Made by a program: the position numbers and the translations under genes. Under the pieces are notes generated by a model. It ran no database searches. It was not told the DNA's origin and saw nothing but the letters and a program-made list of their open reading frames with translations. From positions 59,756-123,755 of the IMG/VR virus record IMGVR_UViG_3300036651_001908: a DNA stretch of 64,000 nucleotides; one strand, given 5' to 3'. Within the stretch, counting starts at the first letter, position 1. The number at the start of each line of letters is the position of its first letter. The DNA is from a virus. Of this stretch, positions 1 to 8,637 are shown piece by piece.

Positions 1-2
1 AG

Positions 3-608
3 ATTGCCACGGGCATCTCGGACGACCTCTACCCGACGGATCCGGACGCGGCCCAGATCGCCAGGTACGGCATCATCGCTCTAGCGGACGAACTCATTCT
101 TCAGCAGCCGTTCCAGCAGATCGTTGCCTCTCCGATCAACTCCGAGAGCATCGGCTCGTACCACTACATGAAGTCGTACAGCCGCTCGGTGTCCACGGCA
201 TCGTTGAAGTTGCAGGGCAACACTTTCGCCAAGATGACGCGCTCGGCCATCATGGGCTCCGTCACGGGCTGCATGTGGTTCGACATCGCGGTGGACACCC
301 TCGGACTCAAGAACTCGGCGCGTGGACAGTTCCTCAATGGGGGCATCGAAATCATGGAGCATGATGCTCCGCTGGTGACGGCCCAGGGCCTCAACCGTCG
401 GATGCTTTCGCCTTCCGACCTGAACCTCTTCGACTTCTCCATGGGCGGCCTGGGCGGGATCGGCTGGGACCCGGCTCAGGGCTATGGGAACGTTCCGATC
501 TACATCGCAGGCCAGCCGCAGCCGTCCGCTCCCCCGCAGGCCTCCATCATCAGTGGGTCAGCGGAAGGTATCGAGTACCCGAACGACCAGCAGGGCTTCT
601 TCGAGTAG
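3..608 (+). CDS. Head-tail connector-type structural protein (5' end outside window)
   Basis: The frame is open from the first bases of the window to the stop at 606-608, so only the C-terminal ~201 codons are seen. The segment is Gly/Ser-rich with a mixed alpha/beta composition and a Pro/Gln-rich C-terminus. Its place directly before small virion proteins and head-completion candidates suggests a head or connector component; this is inference from gene order, as no family motif was recognised. The next gene follows after 66 bases with its own ribosome site. Confidence 0.6.
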   Translation: MATGISDDLYPTDPDAAQIARYGIIALADELILQQPFQQIVASPINSESIGSYHYMKSYSRSVSTASLKLQGNTFAKMTRSAIMGSVTGCMWFDIAVDTLGLKNSARGQFLNGGIEIMEHDAPLVTAQGLNRRMLSPSDLNLFDFSMGGLGGIGWDPAQGYGNVPIYIAGQPQPSAPPQASIISGSAEGIEYPNDQQGFFE

Positions 609-674
609 GTCATTTCTCTCCTGCCGATTGTAGAGAGGGAGCCCTCAGGGCTGGACCCAATCGGAAGGTAACTC

Positions 675-908
675 ATGGCACTCGATAGGCGCAGGGTCAC
701 AATGACCAATGCCGTCGCCACCGCAAACGGGGTGGAGATTCACCAGGCTGAGGACTTCGTAGACATCGAGCACATCGATGAGTACGTGGCCGACGCGAAG
801 ACTCGCTGGCAGGCCGTCACGGTCGGAGACGAGCCGGACGATGGCCCCGCTGGGGCCGACGGCACGTATGACGTGGTTGCTGCCACCAATCCCCCGCAGG
901 AGGGCTGA
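675..908 (+). CDS. Small acidic hypothetical protein
   Basis: A 77-residue acidic protein without a recognisable domain. ATG at 675 follows a GGAAGG-type ribosome site. It lies between two virion-type genes and ends three bases before the start of the next. The 66-base gap upstream contains CCGATTGTAG, one of the sequences resembling CCGATAGT that recur at late gene boundaries. Assignment to the virion is only by position. Confidence 0.65.
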   Translation: MALDRRRVTMTNAVATANGVEIHQAEDFVDIEHIDEYVADAKTRWQAVTVGDEPDDGPAGADGTYDVVAATNPPQEG

Positions 909-911
909 TCC

Positions 912-1277
912 ATGGTACGCAACAACACGATGCTGAACACCCTCGCGAACGCCTACAAGGGCGCGGCGGTGTACGGCGCTCTCTTCACCGGCGCCGGTCC
1001 GGCCTCCGGTGCGTCGAACACTGCTTCCAACGAGTGCACGGGTGGTTCTCCCGCCTATGCACGGAAGGTGCTCGCCTGGGGCTCCCCGGCTGCCGGTGTC
1101 GTCTCCTCGACTGCGGTCACCTTCGACATCGCTTCGGGCACGACGGTGACGTACTTCGGTGTGACCACCTCCGGTACTGCGGCCACCGCGGACGTGCAGG
1201 ACTCGGTCTCGATCACCTCGCAGAACTTCGCGTCGCAGGGGACCTACCAGATCACCCCGACCTACACCCAGACCTGA
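912..1277 (+). CDS. Small Ala/Thr/Ser-rich virion protein, decoration type
   Basis: A 121-residue protein rich in Ala, Gly, Thr and Ser with alternating beta-type segments and no membrane helix. Size and composition resemble small capsid decoration or head-fibre proteins of actinobacteriophages, and it is followed at once by a factor-independent terminator, as highly expressed virion genes often are. The role is inferred from composition and position. Confidence 0.6.
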   Translation: MVRNNTMLNTLANAYKGAAVYGALFTGAGPASGASNTASNECTGGSPAYARKVLAWGSPAAGVVSSTAVTFDIASGTTVTYFGVTTSGTAATADVQDSVSITSQNFASQGTYQITPTYTQT

Positions 1278-1296
1278 TCCGGGGGAACGCTGACTG

Positions 1297-1329
1297 GGGG
1301 CCGACTGCCACGAGCGGTCGGCCCCTTTT
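1297..1329 (+). terminator. Factor-independent terminator
   Basis: A 12-base arm at 1297-1308 pairs with 1314-1325 with one G-T wobble across a 5-base loop and is followed by TTTT. It would end or attenuate transcription after the small virion gene at 912-1277. Confidence 0.85.
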
Positions 1330-1368
1330 CGGTCCTAGGCAGAACAAGATTTAGGAAGGACCAGGCCC

Positions 1369-2168
1369 ATGGCCGATTCCTCGGTAGCGATCACAGCCGG
1401 TACAGGCACGCCCATCCGTGTACTGACTGCCTTGGGCACCGCGAGTGCCGACCAGCAGGTCATCACCATCGCGGACTCTTCCGGCAACCTTCTTGGTACG
1501 CAGGCCGCTCCTATTCCGGTTTCGATTGCGCAGAGCGGGGGCCAGACCACTACCTCGGGCACCATCTCCGCGTCTGCGACGAACACTCCAGGCACGGCAG
1601 TCACCGCCTCCACCACGGCACAGATCGTACGGCAGCCCTGCCCGGGGTGGCCTACTTCCGTGTCCGCTGCTCGGCTTTCACGTCGGGCACCATCGCGGTC
1701 CTCATGGCCCCCGGTCCCACGTTGGTGGAACCGAACCCGTCGCTTGCAGCGTCCAGCGCTGTCATCGGCACCGTCGTGGATTCGCCCATCCTGACCGCGG
1801 TGGCCACGATGACCACTGTGGTGAACTCTGCACCGGGTGCTACGGGCACGATTGGCCACGCCGCAGCGACCATCACGGCTGCGGTCACCACTGCCGCTGC
1901 CTTCCTCAGCGCTCCGGGCGCGGGGCTCTCGATCTACATCACCGACATCAATGCCACGAACTCCGGGGCATCGGCCACGCTTGTGTCTCTATTCGCGGGC
2001 GCTGCAACGGTGCCTCTCGCTGCGAAGTACCTCCCTGTGACAAGCAGTGCGCCGCCCACCTCGTACCACACTCCGATCCGTGTCGGGACCGCGACGGCTC
2101 TGAACTACACCAACTCGGTGGCATCCACTTCGGTCTTCGTGCAGGTCACGTACTACGTCGCCCCGTAG
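1369..2168 (+). CDS. Virion surface/fibre-type protein, reading frame broken near 1629
   Basis: Convincing coding sequence runs from ATG 1369 in one frame to about 1628, then continues in the -1 frame to the stop at 2166-2168. In the first frame the residues after 1630 become implausible (Trp/Arg/Pro-rich) and stop at 1794. In the second frame the only nearby start is a GTG at 1647 without a ribosome site. Adding one base between 1628 and 1629 restores a smooth Ile-Val-Thr-Ala-Ala-Leu-Pro-Gly junction and a product of about 266 residues, so a single-base deletion fits better than two genes. No canonical slippery heptamer is visible there. Product is Ala/Thr/Gly-rich, probably beta-structured. 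The RBS (GGAAGG) is preceded by an AAATCTTSTT copy at 1343-1352. Confidence 0.65.
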
Positions 2169-2180
2169 GAGGTGTAAGCC

Positions 2181-5100
2181 GTGCCCGGAACCTTTGTCTC
2201 CTCTTCTAGCAACCACGTTGTTGGCGCATCTTCCCTGACCGGCACCATCGTGGTGAACGCGCCAGCGAGTATCGCCTCCGGCAACCTTCTTGTCGCTGTT
2301 TTTACCAACTCCCACAACGGTGGCGTTCAGAGCGACTTGACTGCGCCCTCCGGGTGGACACGGGCCGATTCAGCGTTCTTCCGCAGCACGGTCGGTACCG
2401 GTTCGGTATTCTGGAAAGTCGCCTCTGGGGCCGAACCTTCGACTTACACCTTCACGAGCACATACTCGTCTGCGGGCGGCCACTATTTGAACACTGCCAT
2501 TCTCCAGTACGCAAGCATCGACCCCATCACTCCTGTGTCGGCCGCGCCCGTTTGGACGGCATACACCTCGGGTACGACTGCGCCTGCCGCCGCCAGCGTG
2601 ACCCCTACGACCGCGAACGGCACCTCGATCGAGGCGTGGGCTGGCTTCAACGGGGGCTCGGTCACCACCTTCCCCTCAGGAGCCATTGGCCGCACCTCAT
2701 ATACCGACTCCTCGAACTACAGCCTCTATACCGCTGACGCCCCGCTGACCGCTGGGGCTGGGACGGCGACTGGATCGAAAACTCCGACCACCAGTTCGGA
2801 TGACTGGATCAGCGTCCAGTTGGTGCTCAACCCCCGGACGACGGCAGCCTATTCAGCCAGCGCGGCGCTTTCAGGTTCTGGATCCCTTTCTGCATCTCTG
2901 CTCCCTGGCCTGGCCTCCTCTGCAACTCTCGCGGGCTCGGGCGGCCTGACCGCGGTCAACGTTCCCAACATCGTCTTTTCTGGCGGTATGGGGGGCGCTG
3001 GTGCGCTGACCGCGACCAACACCCCCTCGGTCATCACGACTGCTGCCCTCTCCGGAGCCGGTGCACTGACCGCTGCCAACCTGCCCTCTTTCCCCATCAC
3101 CCCCCAGTTGGCCGGTGCAGGAGCACTGACCGCGACCAACACTCCCTCCTTCTCGATCACCCCGCAGTTGGCAGGTGCTGGGTCACTGAGCACCACCGTC
3201 CTGCCCAGCCTGATCCTCACTCCGCAGTTGTCCGGCGCGGGTGCACTGAGTGCCACGAACACCCCTAGCCTGATTTTGGCGACGGCCCTGGCAGGGGCGG
3301 GGGTGCTGTCGGGCGCTGTCACCGCTCTATCGATCACCCTGGCCCAGTCGCTCACGGGAACCGGTGCCCTGACCGCGACCCTGAAGCCGATCGAGGTCAC
3401 CACCGCTGCACTCTCCGGAGCAGGCTCTTTGACGGTGGCCCCGCTCGTCTTCGAAGCCACGACGGCTGCCCTCTCTGGAGCAGGTGCGCTGACGGCGACC
3501 AACCTGCCATCCTTCCCCATCACTCCCCAGTTGACCGGTGCGGGTTCCTTGACCTCGGTCGGTGGCCCGCTCTACACCGCTACGGCCACGCTCTCTGGCA
3601 CTGGCTCGCTGACGGCCACCAACCTGCCCAGCCTGATCCTGGCCTCCAGCCTGACCGGCTCCGGCACGCTGTCCAGCACGGTCAAGCCGGGCCTGATTCT
3701 GGCGACCGCGCTCACTGGTGCCGGTGCTCTGACCGGAGCCGTCTCCGGTCTCTCGCTTATTTCTGCTTCTACCCTCACCGGCGCTGGCGCCCTCTCAGTG
3801 TCGGCTACACCTATCTTGGTGACCACAGCGGGGCTGTCCGGTGCAGGCACCCTGACCTACATCGGTGGCCCGCTCTACACCGCGACCGCATCCTTCTCGG
3901 GCACTGGCTCTCTGGCGGCTCCTGTGCTGCCTTCGCTGATTCTCGCTACAGCACTTACGGGCGCTGGCAGCCTCACGGTGGCACGGGTATCCGCCCTGGC
4001 CACAAACGCCGCCCTGGCTGGCGCGGGTGCCCTGTCTGGTGCCATCACCGGTCTTACACTGGTCCTCTCACAGAGCCTGTTGGGGTCGGGAACGCTTTCG
4101 GCGGCCGTGTTGGCGAAGCCGATCCTCGCCATCGCGCTTTCGGGCTCCGGTTCGCTCACTGCCGCCAACCTGCCCAGCGTCAGCACGGCGGCTGCCCTGA
4201 CAGGCTCCGGTGCCCTGACCTACATCGGTGGCCCGCTCTACACCGCGACCGCATCCTTCTCGGGCACTGGCTCTCTGGCGGCTCCTGTGCTGCCTTCGCT
4301 GATTCTCGCTACAGCACTTACGGGCGCTGGCTCGCTGACGGCCACCAACCTGCCCAGCCTGACCCTGGCCACCAACCTGACCGGTACCGGCGTGCTCTCT
4401 GCGGCCCTGTTGCCGAAGCCGGTCCTTGCCGTCGCTCTGGCAGGCTCGGGTGCCCTGTCTGTGCAGGCTGGGCAGAACTTCCAGGCCTCCGCAGCCCTCT
4501 CGGGCACGGGTGCCTTGACGTTCGTGGCTGTACCCATCCTCACGGCACTGGCCGCTCTCTCCGGTGCAGGCAGCCTGTCGGCCACGAATGTGCCTGGTCT
4601 GCTCCTCTCGACCAGCCTTTCCGGCGCTGGAGTCCTGTCCGCGACGGTGTCGCCCGGCTGGGTACTGGCCTCCAGCCTCACCGGCTCCGGCACGCTGTCC
4701 AGCACGGTCAAGCCGGGCTTCCCCGTGGCAGTCGCCCTGACAGGATCTGGTGCGCTGTCCATTCAGGCTGGGCAGGACTTCCAGGTCAACGTGGCCCTCG
4801 CAGGGACGGGCTCGCTCACCGTCTCTGTCCTGCCTCAGTTCGCACTGCCCGGTGTCCTTGCGGGGTCTGGCACCATGGTGGCGACGAGCGTGCCGAGTCT
4901 CGTCATCTCTGGTGTTCTGTCAGGCACTGGTGCTCTGAGCGCCGCCATTCTTCCGAAAATCTTGTTTGCCAGCAGCCTCACCGGCTCCGGCCTGCTCTCC
5001 GCGCTGTTCGCTCCGGGGCTCTCCGTTCCCGAGTTCTTCTCGGGCTCCGGGTCGCTCACGGAGACGGCGGCTCTGCTGGCCTCGGGTGGGGCTTCCTTCT

Positions 5101-5573
5101 CTGGGAGTGGGGCGCTCACGTACGGGGCTGTTCCCTACATCGCAAAGCCGGAGAACCTGTCGGGCACGGGTGCCCTGGCTGCCGCGATCGTGGCGAGCAC
5201 GCATGTTCCTGCGGGGCTGGACGGCGCCGGTCAACTGACTACGGTGCGCAACTTCAGTGCGCTGGCCGCCTTCACTGGTGCAGGTATCCTCACCACCTTC
5301 TCCGGCCCGAAGCATGTCATCGACTTCGCCCCCCTGCTCGGTACCGGTGTTCTCAGCACCGAGACCTTCTACCCGCCATTCCTCGCCCTCGTGGTGTCCG
5401 AGTTCGTGGGAAGTGGCATTCAGGCCCTCGGCTTCGAGGGCAACCCGGTGGGGGCGATTGTAGAGAACAGCAACTCCGTTTCCGTCCTCGGGTTTGAGAG
5501 CAACCCCGTCTCGGCAATCGCGGAGAACGACGGGCTCGTGGAGAAAGTGAGTTTTGGAAATGAATCTTCCTGA
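2181..5573 (+). CDS. Large repetitive fibre protein with ~40 LSGAGAL-type repeats
   Basis: A 1130-residue protein starting at GTG 2181 behind GGAGGTG. Residues 1 to about 220 form a Ser/Thr/Gly-rich beta domain. Residues about 225-1040 are near-continuous 20-residue repeats built around Leu-(Ser/Thr/Ala)-Gly-(Ala/Ser)-Gly-(Ala/Ser)-Leu followed by a Pro-containing spacer. The end has two copies of a LGFEGNPV-like element. Such regular glycine-turn repeats suggest a beta-solenoid or fibre on the virion surface. Three copies of the same repeat occur at the N-terminus of the tail-tip protein at 16456, which links this protein to the tail or receptor side. A perfect 119-bp internal repeat shows recent recombination. 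Function is inference. Confidence 0.85.
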   Translation: MPGTFVSSSSNHVVGASSLTGTIVVNAPASIASGNLLVAVFTNSHNGGVQSDLTAPSGWTRADSAFFRSTVGTGSVFWKVASGAEPSTYTFTSTYSSAGGHYLNTAILQYASIDPITPVSAAPVWTAYTSGTTAPAAASVTPTTANGTSIEAWAGFNGGSVTTFPSGAIGRTSYTDSSNYSLYTADAPLTAGAGTATGSKTPTTSSDDWISVQLVLNPRTTAAYSASAALSGSGSLSASLLPGLASSATLAGSGGLTAVNVPNIVFSGGMGGAGALTATNTPSVITTAALSGAGALTAANLPSFPITPQLAGAGALTATNTPSFSITPQLAGAGSLSTTVLPSLILTPQLSGAGALSATNTPSLILATALAGAGVLSGAVTALSITLAQSLTGTGALTATLKPIEVTTAALSGAGSLTVAPLVFEATTAALSGAGALTATNLPSFPITPQLTGAGSLTSVGGPLYTATATLSGTGSLTATNLPSLILASSLTGSGTLSSTVKPGLILATALTGAGALTGAVSGLSLISASTLTGAGALSVSATPILVTTAGLSGAGTLTYIGGPLYTATASFSGTGSLAAPVLPSLILATALTGAGSLTVARVSALATNAALAGAGALSGAITGLTLVLSQSLLGSGTLSAAVLAKPILAIALSGSGSLTAANLPSVSTAAALTGSGALTYIGGPLYTATASFSGTGSLAAPVLPSLILATALTGAGSLTATNLPSLTLATNLTGTGVLSAALLPKPVLAVALAGSGALSVQAGQNFQASAALSGTGALTFVAVPILTALAALSGAGSLSATNVPGLLLSTSLSGAGVLSATVSPGWVLASSLTGSGTLSSTVKPGFPVAVALTGSGALSIQAGQDFQVNVALAGTGSLTVSVLPQFALPGVLAGSGTMVATSVPSLVISGVLSGTGALSAAILPKILFASSLTGSGLLSALFAPGLSVPEFFSGSGSLTETAALLASGGASFSGSGALTYGAVPYIAKPENLSGTGALAAAIVASTHVPAGLDGAGQLTTVRNFSALAAFTGAGILTTFSGPKHVIDFAPLLGTGVLSTETFYPPFLALVVSEFVGSGIQALGFEGNPVGAIVENSNSVSVLGFESNPVSAIAENDGLVEKVSFGNESS
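3850..4331 (+). repeat. Perfect 119-bp direct repeat inside the fibre gene
   Basis: Bases 3850-3968 and 4213-4331 are identical and lie 363 bp apart, a multiple of three, so the duplication keeps the frame. Most neighbouring repeats have diverged at the DNA level, so this pair marks a recent duplication or gene-conversion event. Confidence 0.9.
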
Positions 5574-5853
5574 GGATGGCGTGGTAAACGCCAAGGTTGT
5601 TTTCTCCGCGTATCCCACCGACCCGGGTACGACAGTGAAGTGGTCCCTGGACCGCGAGACCTGGCTGGACTTCGACACCAATCCCACTCTGCAAGCGGAC
5701 GGCACCTACGTCGGCTACGTGCTTCTCCGCGGACCTGATGCGGATTCGACGGATGGCCACCTCGTGCAGTTCGACTCCACTCCCCTGTGGGCGAAGGTCA
5801 TGGACGCCCCCGAAATCATCCCGCTCCGTGTCGGGATAATCACGTTCTACTGA
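5560..5853 (+). CDS. Small hypothetical structural-region protein
   Basis: About 97 residues from ATG 5560 (a TTG at 5554 is possible), overlapping the end of the repeat-protein gene by 14 bases, which implies translational coupling. The sequence looks like one beta domain with aromatic and Asp/Thr-rich strands (for example a WSLDRETW segment), reminiscent of an immunoglobulin-like domain. It may be an accessory virion protein partnered with the fibre; no family was recognised. Confidence 0.65.
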   Translation: MNLPEDGVVNAKVVFSAYPTDPGTTVKWSLDRETWLDFDTNPTLQADGTYVGYVLLRGPDADSTDGHLVQFDSTPLWAKVMDAPEIIPLRVGIITFY

Positions 5854-5886
5854 CCCCCGGGTCGATGGTAGGGACAGGAGAGTGCC

Positions 5887-6276
5887 ATGCGCATCGAGTT
5901 CATTAGCGACTGGTCGGATGTCAACCGTGAGTTGGACCGGCTGGAGCGACTGCCTAACGGCGCCGCTATCACGTTGCTCGATGGTCTCCTCGGCGCCACC
6001 TTCTCCGCGGTCGAAGCCAACGTGCACGTTCTCACCGGCCGCCTCAAGGGCACCGGGGAAATGAAGTCTGAGGTCTTGGGTGAGGAGTGGGTGGGCATCA
6101 TCCACTACGGCACCCCCGGCTTCTTCGATGTGCACCATCACCATTACGGCCCTGAGGTGATGTACGCAATCTTCGAGAAGCGGCGCGGGGGCACACATGA
6201 CTTCTTCAATCCGGCGAAAGCCATGGAGTCCTCTTTCGTAGAGGCTCTGGTCCTGATCTTGCGAGGTGACGTATGA
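5887..6276 (+). CDS. HK97 gp10-like head-tail/minor tail protein
   Basis: 129 residues, ATG behind AGGAGAG. The layout (helical N-terminus, a GRLKGTG turn, a Gly-Thr-Pro segment, C-terminal helix after FFNPAKA) resembles the HK97 gp10 family of head-tail joining proteins. A run of four histidines near residue 81 is unusual. Its position just before head-closure and tail-terminator candidates supports a neck role. It overlaps the next gene by ATGA. Confidence 0.65.
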   Translation: MRIEFISDWSDVNRELDRLERLPNGAAITLLDGLLGATFSAVEANVHVLTGRLKGTGEMKSEVLGEEWVGIIHYGTPGFFDVHHHHYGPEVMYAIFEKRRGGTHDFFNPAKAMESSFVEALVLILRGDV

Positions 6277-6722
6277 GCATCAACACCAGCATGTTCATCT
6301 CCCGTGCTCGGGTGGAGCAGCAGGACTACACCGTGGTGAATGGACAGCCGACGGTTACCTGGGCACAGGCCACGGATCCGGACCCGGATCTATCGGCTAT
6401 GTTGCGGAACCTCCCGTGTAGGCTGGACCTCACCTTCCTTCGTCCCGGCAAGGACGTGATCGCTCCGGTGAATGCGGGTCGCGCTCCGGACCGTGTCGGT
6501 GTCCTCTTCTGTGGGCCTACGGCTCCTATCCGAGCCGGGCAGCGTCTCGTCATGATCCCTGGGCCGAATGGGCTGATCCCTGTTCAGGGAACATTTGAGA
6601 TTCGGCAGATCCCCGACATGGCCGTGGGCATGGTCGGTGGGCACCACCAAGAGGTGCAGGTTGTGGAGACCAATCAGGAACTGGCGGGCCGCTGGCCGGA
6701 CGACCTCCCCGGGGGCGACTGA
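6273..6722 (+). CDS. Head-closure-type protein
   Basis: 149 residues, starting in an ATGA overlap with the gp10-like gene. The mostly beta sequence with a late Gly-Thr-Phe-Glu-Ile segment and the gene order gp10-like, this gene, tail-terminator candidate, tail tube fit the stopper/head-closure protein of siphoviruses. Assignment rests on synteny rather than a diagnostic motif. Confidence 0.55.
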   Translation: MSINTSMFISRARVEQQDYTVVNGQPTVTWAQATDPDPDLSAMLRNLPCRLDLTFLRPGKDVIAPVNAGRAPDRVGVLFCGPTAPIRAGQRLVMIPGPNGLIPVQGTFEIRQIPDMAVGMVGGHHQEVQVVETNQELAGRWPDDLPGGD

Positions 6723-7279
6723 TGACGCGGCTCACCGTGGCGCTCCGGAACTTCCTGGTGCAGACGCCCGAGATGCAAAATCTTGTTTCCGCGGGCACCA
6801 TCGGCCACGGCGTGCACTGGCCAGACGGCTGGGTCTTCGCGGACATGTCCTACGCGAGCATCGAGAAGTACAGCGCCAAGGCCATGATCGTGCTGACCGA
6901 GTCCGGCAACTACAACCCGATGAACGTCTACAACACCATGCAGTTCCCTCGGGTGCTCCTTGACATCTGGGCCTCGCCCACCCGGGACGCCAATGGCTCC
7001 CCGATCAAGGACGACGCGGACAACATCGCGGAGAACATCTTCTCTCAGATCAAGCACTACGTGCACATCACCCACCCTGCGGTGCACTCCACATCTCCGG
7101 CCTTCATGGGCTCCCCCGGGAGCATGCTCCAGTGGGGGACCGCTGCGGAGATGGCGAGCAACACCGGTGTCTTCATCGGTGACTGCACGTATACGAACGG
7201 ACCTGTCTACTCGAAGGTGACGGACGGGAACGGCGTCTTGATGGCGCGCTACACACTCGGCGTACAAGTCGTCGGGTAA
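6722..7279 (+). CDS. Tail terminator-type protein
   Basis: 185 residues, start overlapping the previous stop (TGATG). The N-terminal helix and alpha/beta pattern plus position between the head-closure and tail-tube genes fit the tail terminator that caps the tube. An exact AAATCTTSTT copy (6778-6787) encodes Asn-Leu-Val near residue 20. Confidence 0.55.
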   Translation: MTRLTVALRNFLVQTPEMQNLVSAGTIGHGVHWPDGWVFADMSYASIEKYSAKAMIVLTESGNYNPMNVYNTMQFPRVLLDIWASPTRDANGSPIKDDADNIAENIFSQIKHYVHITHPAVHSTSPAFMGSPGSMLQWGTAAEMASNTGVFIGDCTYTNGPVYSKVTDGNGVLMARYTLGVQVVG

Positions 7280-7304
7280 CTCAACCCAGGAGGCCACAGA
7301 GCCC

Positions 7305-8360
7305 ATGAAAATCATCTTGGCAATTCCGCTGAGTGTCTATTCCGGCTACGGCCGCGACGGCATCGGCATGACCCAGGCACTCGTCCGCGCTGGGCACGAC
7401 GTGTATCTACACCCTGAGGGTGTGCAGTCGCCACTGCCCCCGGACGTTGCCATGCTCCTGACCAAGACGCTGGAGGGCAAGTTCGACCTCGGCATCGTGC
7501 ATGTCGCCCCGGATCAGATGGCTCCCAACAAGTCCCTGCGGATGGTCTGCACCACGCTCATCGGCTGGACCATGTGGGAATACACCAACATGAACAACTG
7601 CCCTGGGCACACCAAGTTCAAGAAGGAATGGGAGCCGTACGATGCGCTGATCGCGTACGACTACAACACCGCGGACTGCCTGCGCCCGTATTTCAAGAAG
7701 TCCATTCACGTGGTGCAGGGTGGCTTCGAGCCCAAGGGCTTCGAATACCACGAGCGGGACTGGAGCGCGAACCCCTTCTTCTTCGGCATGATCGGTGTGC
7801 TGTCGCCCCGGAAGAACCCGTTCGCTGCGATCAACGCCTTCTCTCGGCTGAAGCAGGAGGAGCCGGACCTCATGGAGAACGCCCGGCTCATCCTGAAGAC
7901 TTCGACCCCGGGTCTGCATCATGGCATCGAGGACTCGCTTCCCGGTGTCCGGGTCGTCTACGACGTGTGGAACGACACCCAGGTGAAGGACTTCTATCGG
8001 CGGATCAACGTGCTGCTCGCACCGTCTCGGGGTGAGGGGAAAAATCTTCCTTGCCTGGAGGCGCTGTCCACGGGAGCCGGGGTCATCGCCACGAACTGGG
8101 GCGGCCACCGGGTGTGGATGGATGAGTCCATCGCCTACCCCCTCGACTACGACTTCATCAAGGTCAACCACTACCAGAAGAACTCCCCCATGTGGACCGA
8201 GGTGAAGGTGGACCACCTCATGTCACTCATGAAGCACTGCCTTTTGAATCGAGAAGAGGTTCGTGACAAGGGGCGGCTGGCATCGAAGATCATCCCGGCG
8301 ACCTGCAACTGGGACGCTCGCATGGCCGAACTGTTCGAGAAGTTGGGGCTGACCGCATGA
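7305..8360 (+). CDS. GT-B fold glycosyltransferase
   Basis: 351 residues, ATG behind CAGGAGG. The second half has a family 4-like donor-binding region: a GVLSPRKNP segment near residue 165, then SRGEGKNLPCLEALSTG near 245, where the spaced Glu residues usually bind the nucleotide sugar, and a GG-H-W-D motif. The N-terminus has the Gly-rich SGYGRDGIG acceptor-side loop. Location inside the tail operon suggests it glycosylates a virion protein, as is known for some actinobacteriophages; DNA modification is the alternative. An epimerase at 45713-46621 could supply sugar nucleotides. Confidence 0.85.
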   Translation: MKIILAIPLSVYSGYGRDGIGMTQALVRAGHDVYLHPEGVQSPLPPDVAMLLTKTLEGKFDLGIVHVAPDQMAPNKSLRMVCTTLIGWTMWEYTNMNNCPGHTKFKKEWEPYDALIAYDYNTADCLRPYFKKSIHVVQGGFEPKGFEYHERDWSANPFFFGMIGVLSPRKNPFAAINAFSRLKQEEPDLMENARLILKTSTPGLHHGIEDSLPGVRVVYDVWNDTQVKDFYRRINVLLAPSRGEGKNLPCLEALSTGAGVIATNWGGHRVWMDESIAYPLDYDFIKVNHYQKNSPMWTEVKVDHLMSLMKHCLLNREEVRDKGRLASKIIPATCNWDARMAELFEKLGLTA

Positions 8361-8578
8361 CTACGACCGTTGAACTTCGGTGTCCTACCGGGTTCCGCAG
8401 GCTCTTCTCGAAACTCATCCTGGCGGGCGAGCGCCCCCGGGTGACAGGAGGCAATCTCCTGGAGTTCGCGTGCTCCGACTGCCGGAAGGAACTCAGGGAG
8501 CAGGGCACGGCGTGTCGCCTCGTGCTGCACCGGTTCGACCTGGCCGGGGAACTCGTGGAGTCCTTGGTGCTCGAATGA
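8357..8578 (+). CDS. Small Cys-containing protein next to the glycosyltransferase
   Basis: 73 residues, ATGA overlap with the glycosyltransferase stop. Cysteines near residue 9, in ACSDC (about 40-43) and in TACR (about 53) could form a small zinc-binding site. Tight coupling to the glycosyltransferase suggests a linked role, but the function is unknown. Confidence 0.7.
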   Translation: MTTTVELRCPTGFRRLFSKLILAGERPRVTGGNLLEFACSDCRKELREQGTACRLVLHRFDLAGELVESLVLE

Positions 8579-8637
8579 GTCCGGACCGATAGTACCTCTT
8601 CGATAGCCCAAGGGGGCAAAGAGAGGAGTCGCCAGAG

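Noticed and set aside
1620-1650. Programmed -1 frameshift in the virion gene
   Set aside because: No X XXY YYZ heptamer or obvious downstream structure at the change point; a one-base deletion explains it better.
2849-5119. Several minus-strand frames opposite the repeat protein
   Set aside because: They are antisense readings of the 20-residue repeat (Pro/Ala/Glu-rich), without starts or context.
2900-5300. CRISPR-like array
   Set aside because: Regular ~60-bp units are coding repeats in frame with no conserved palindromic repeat or unique spacers.
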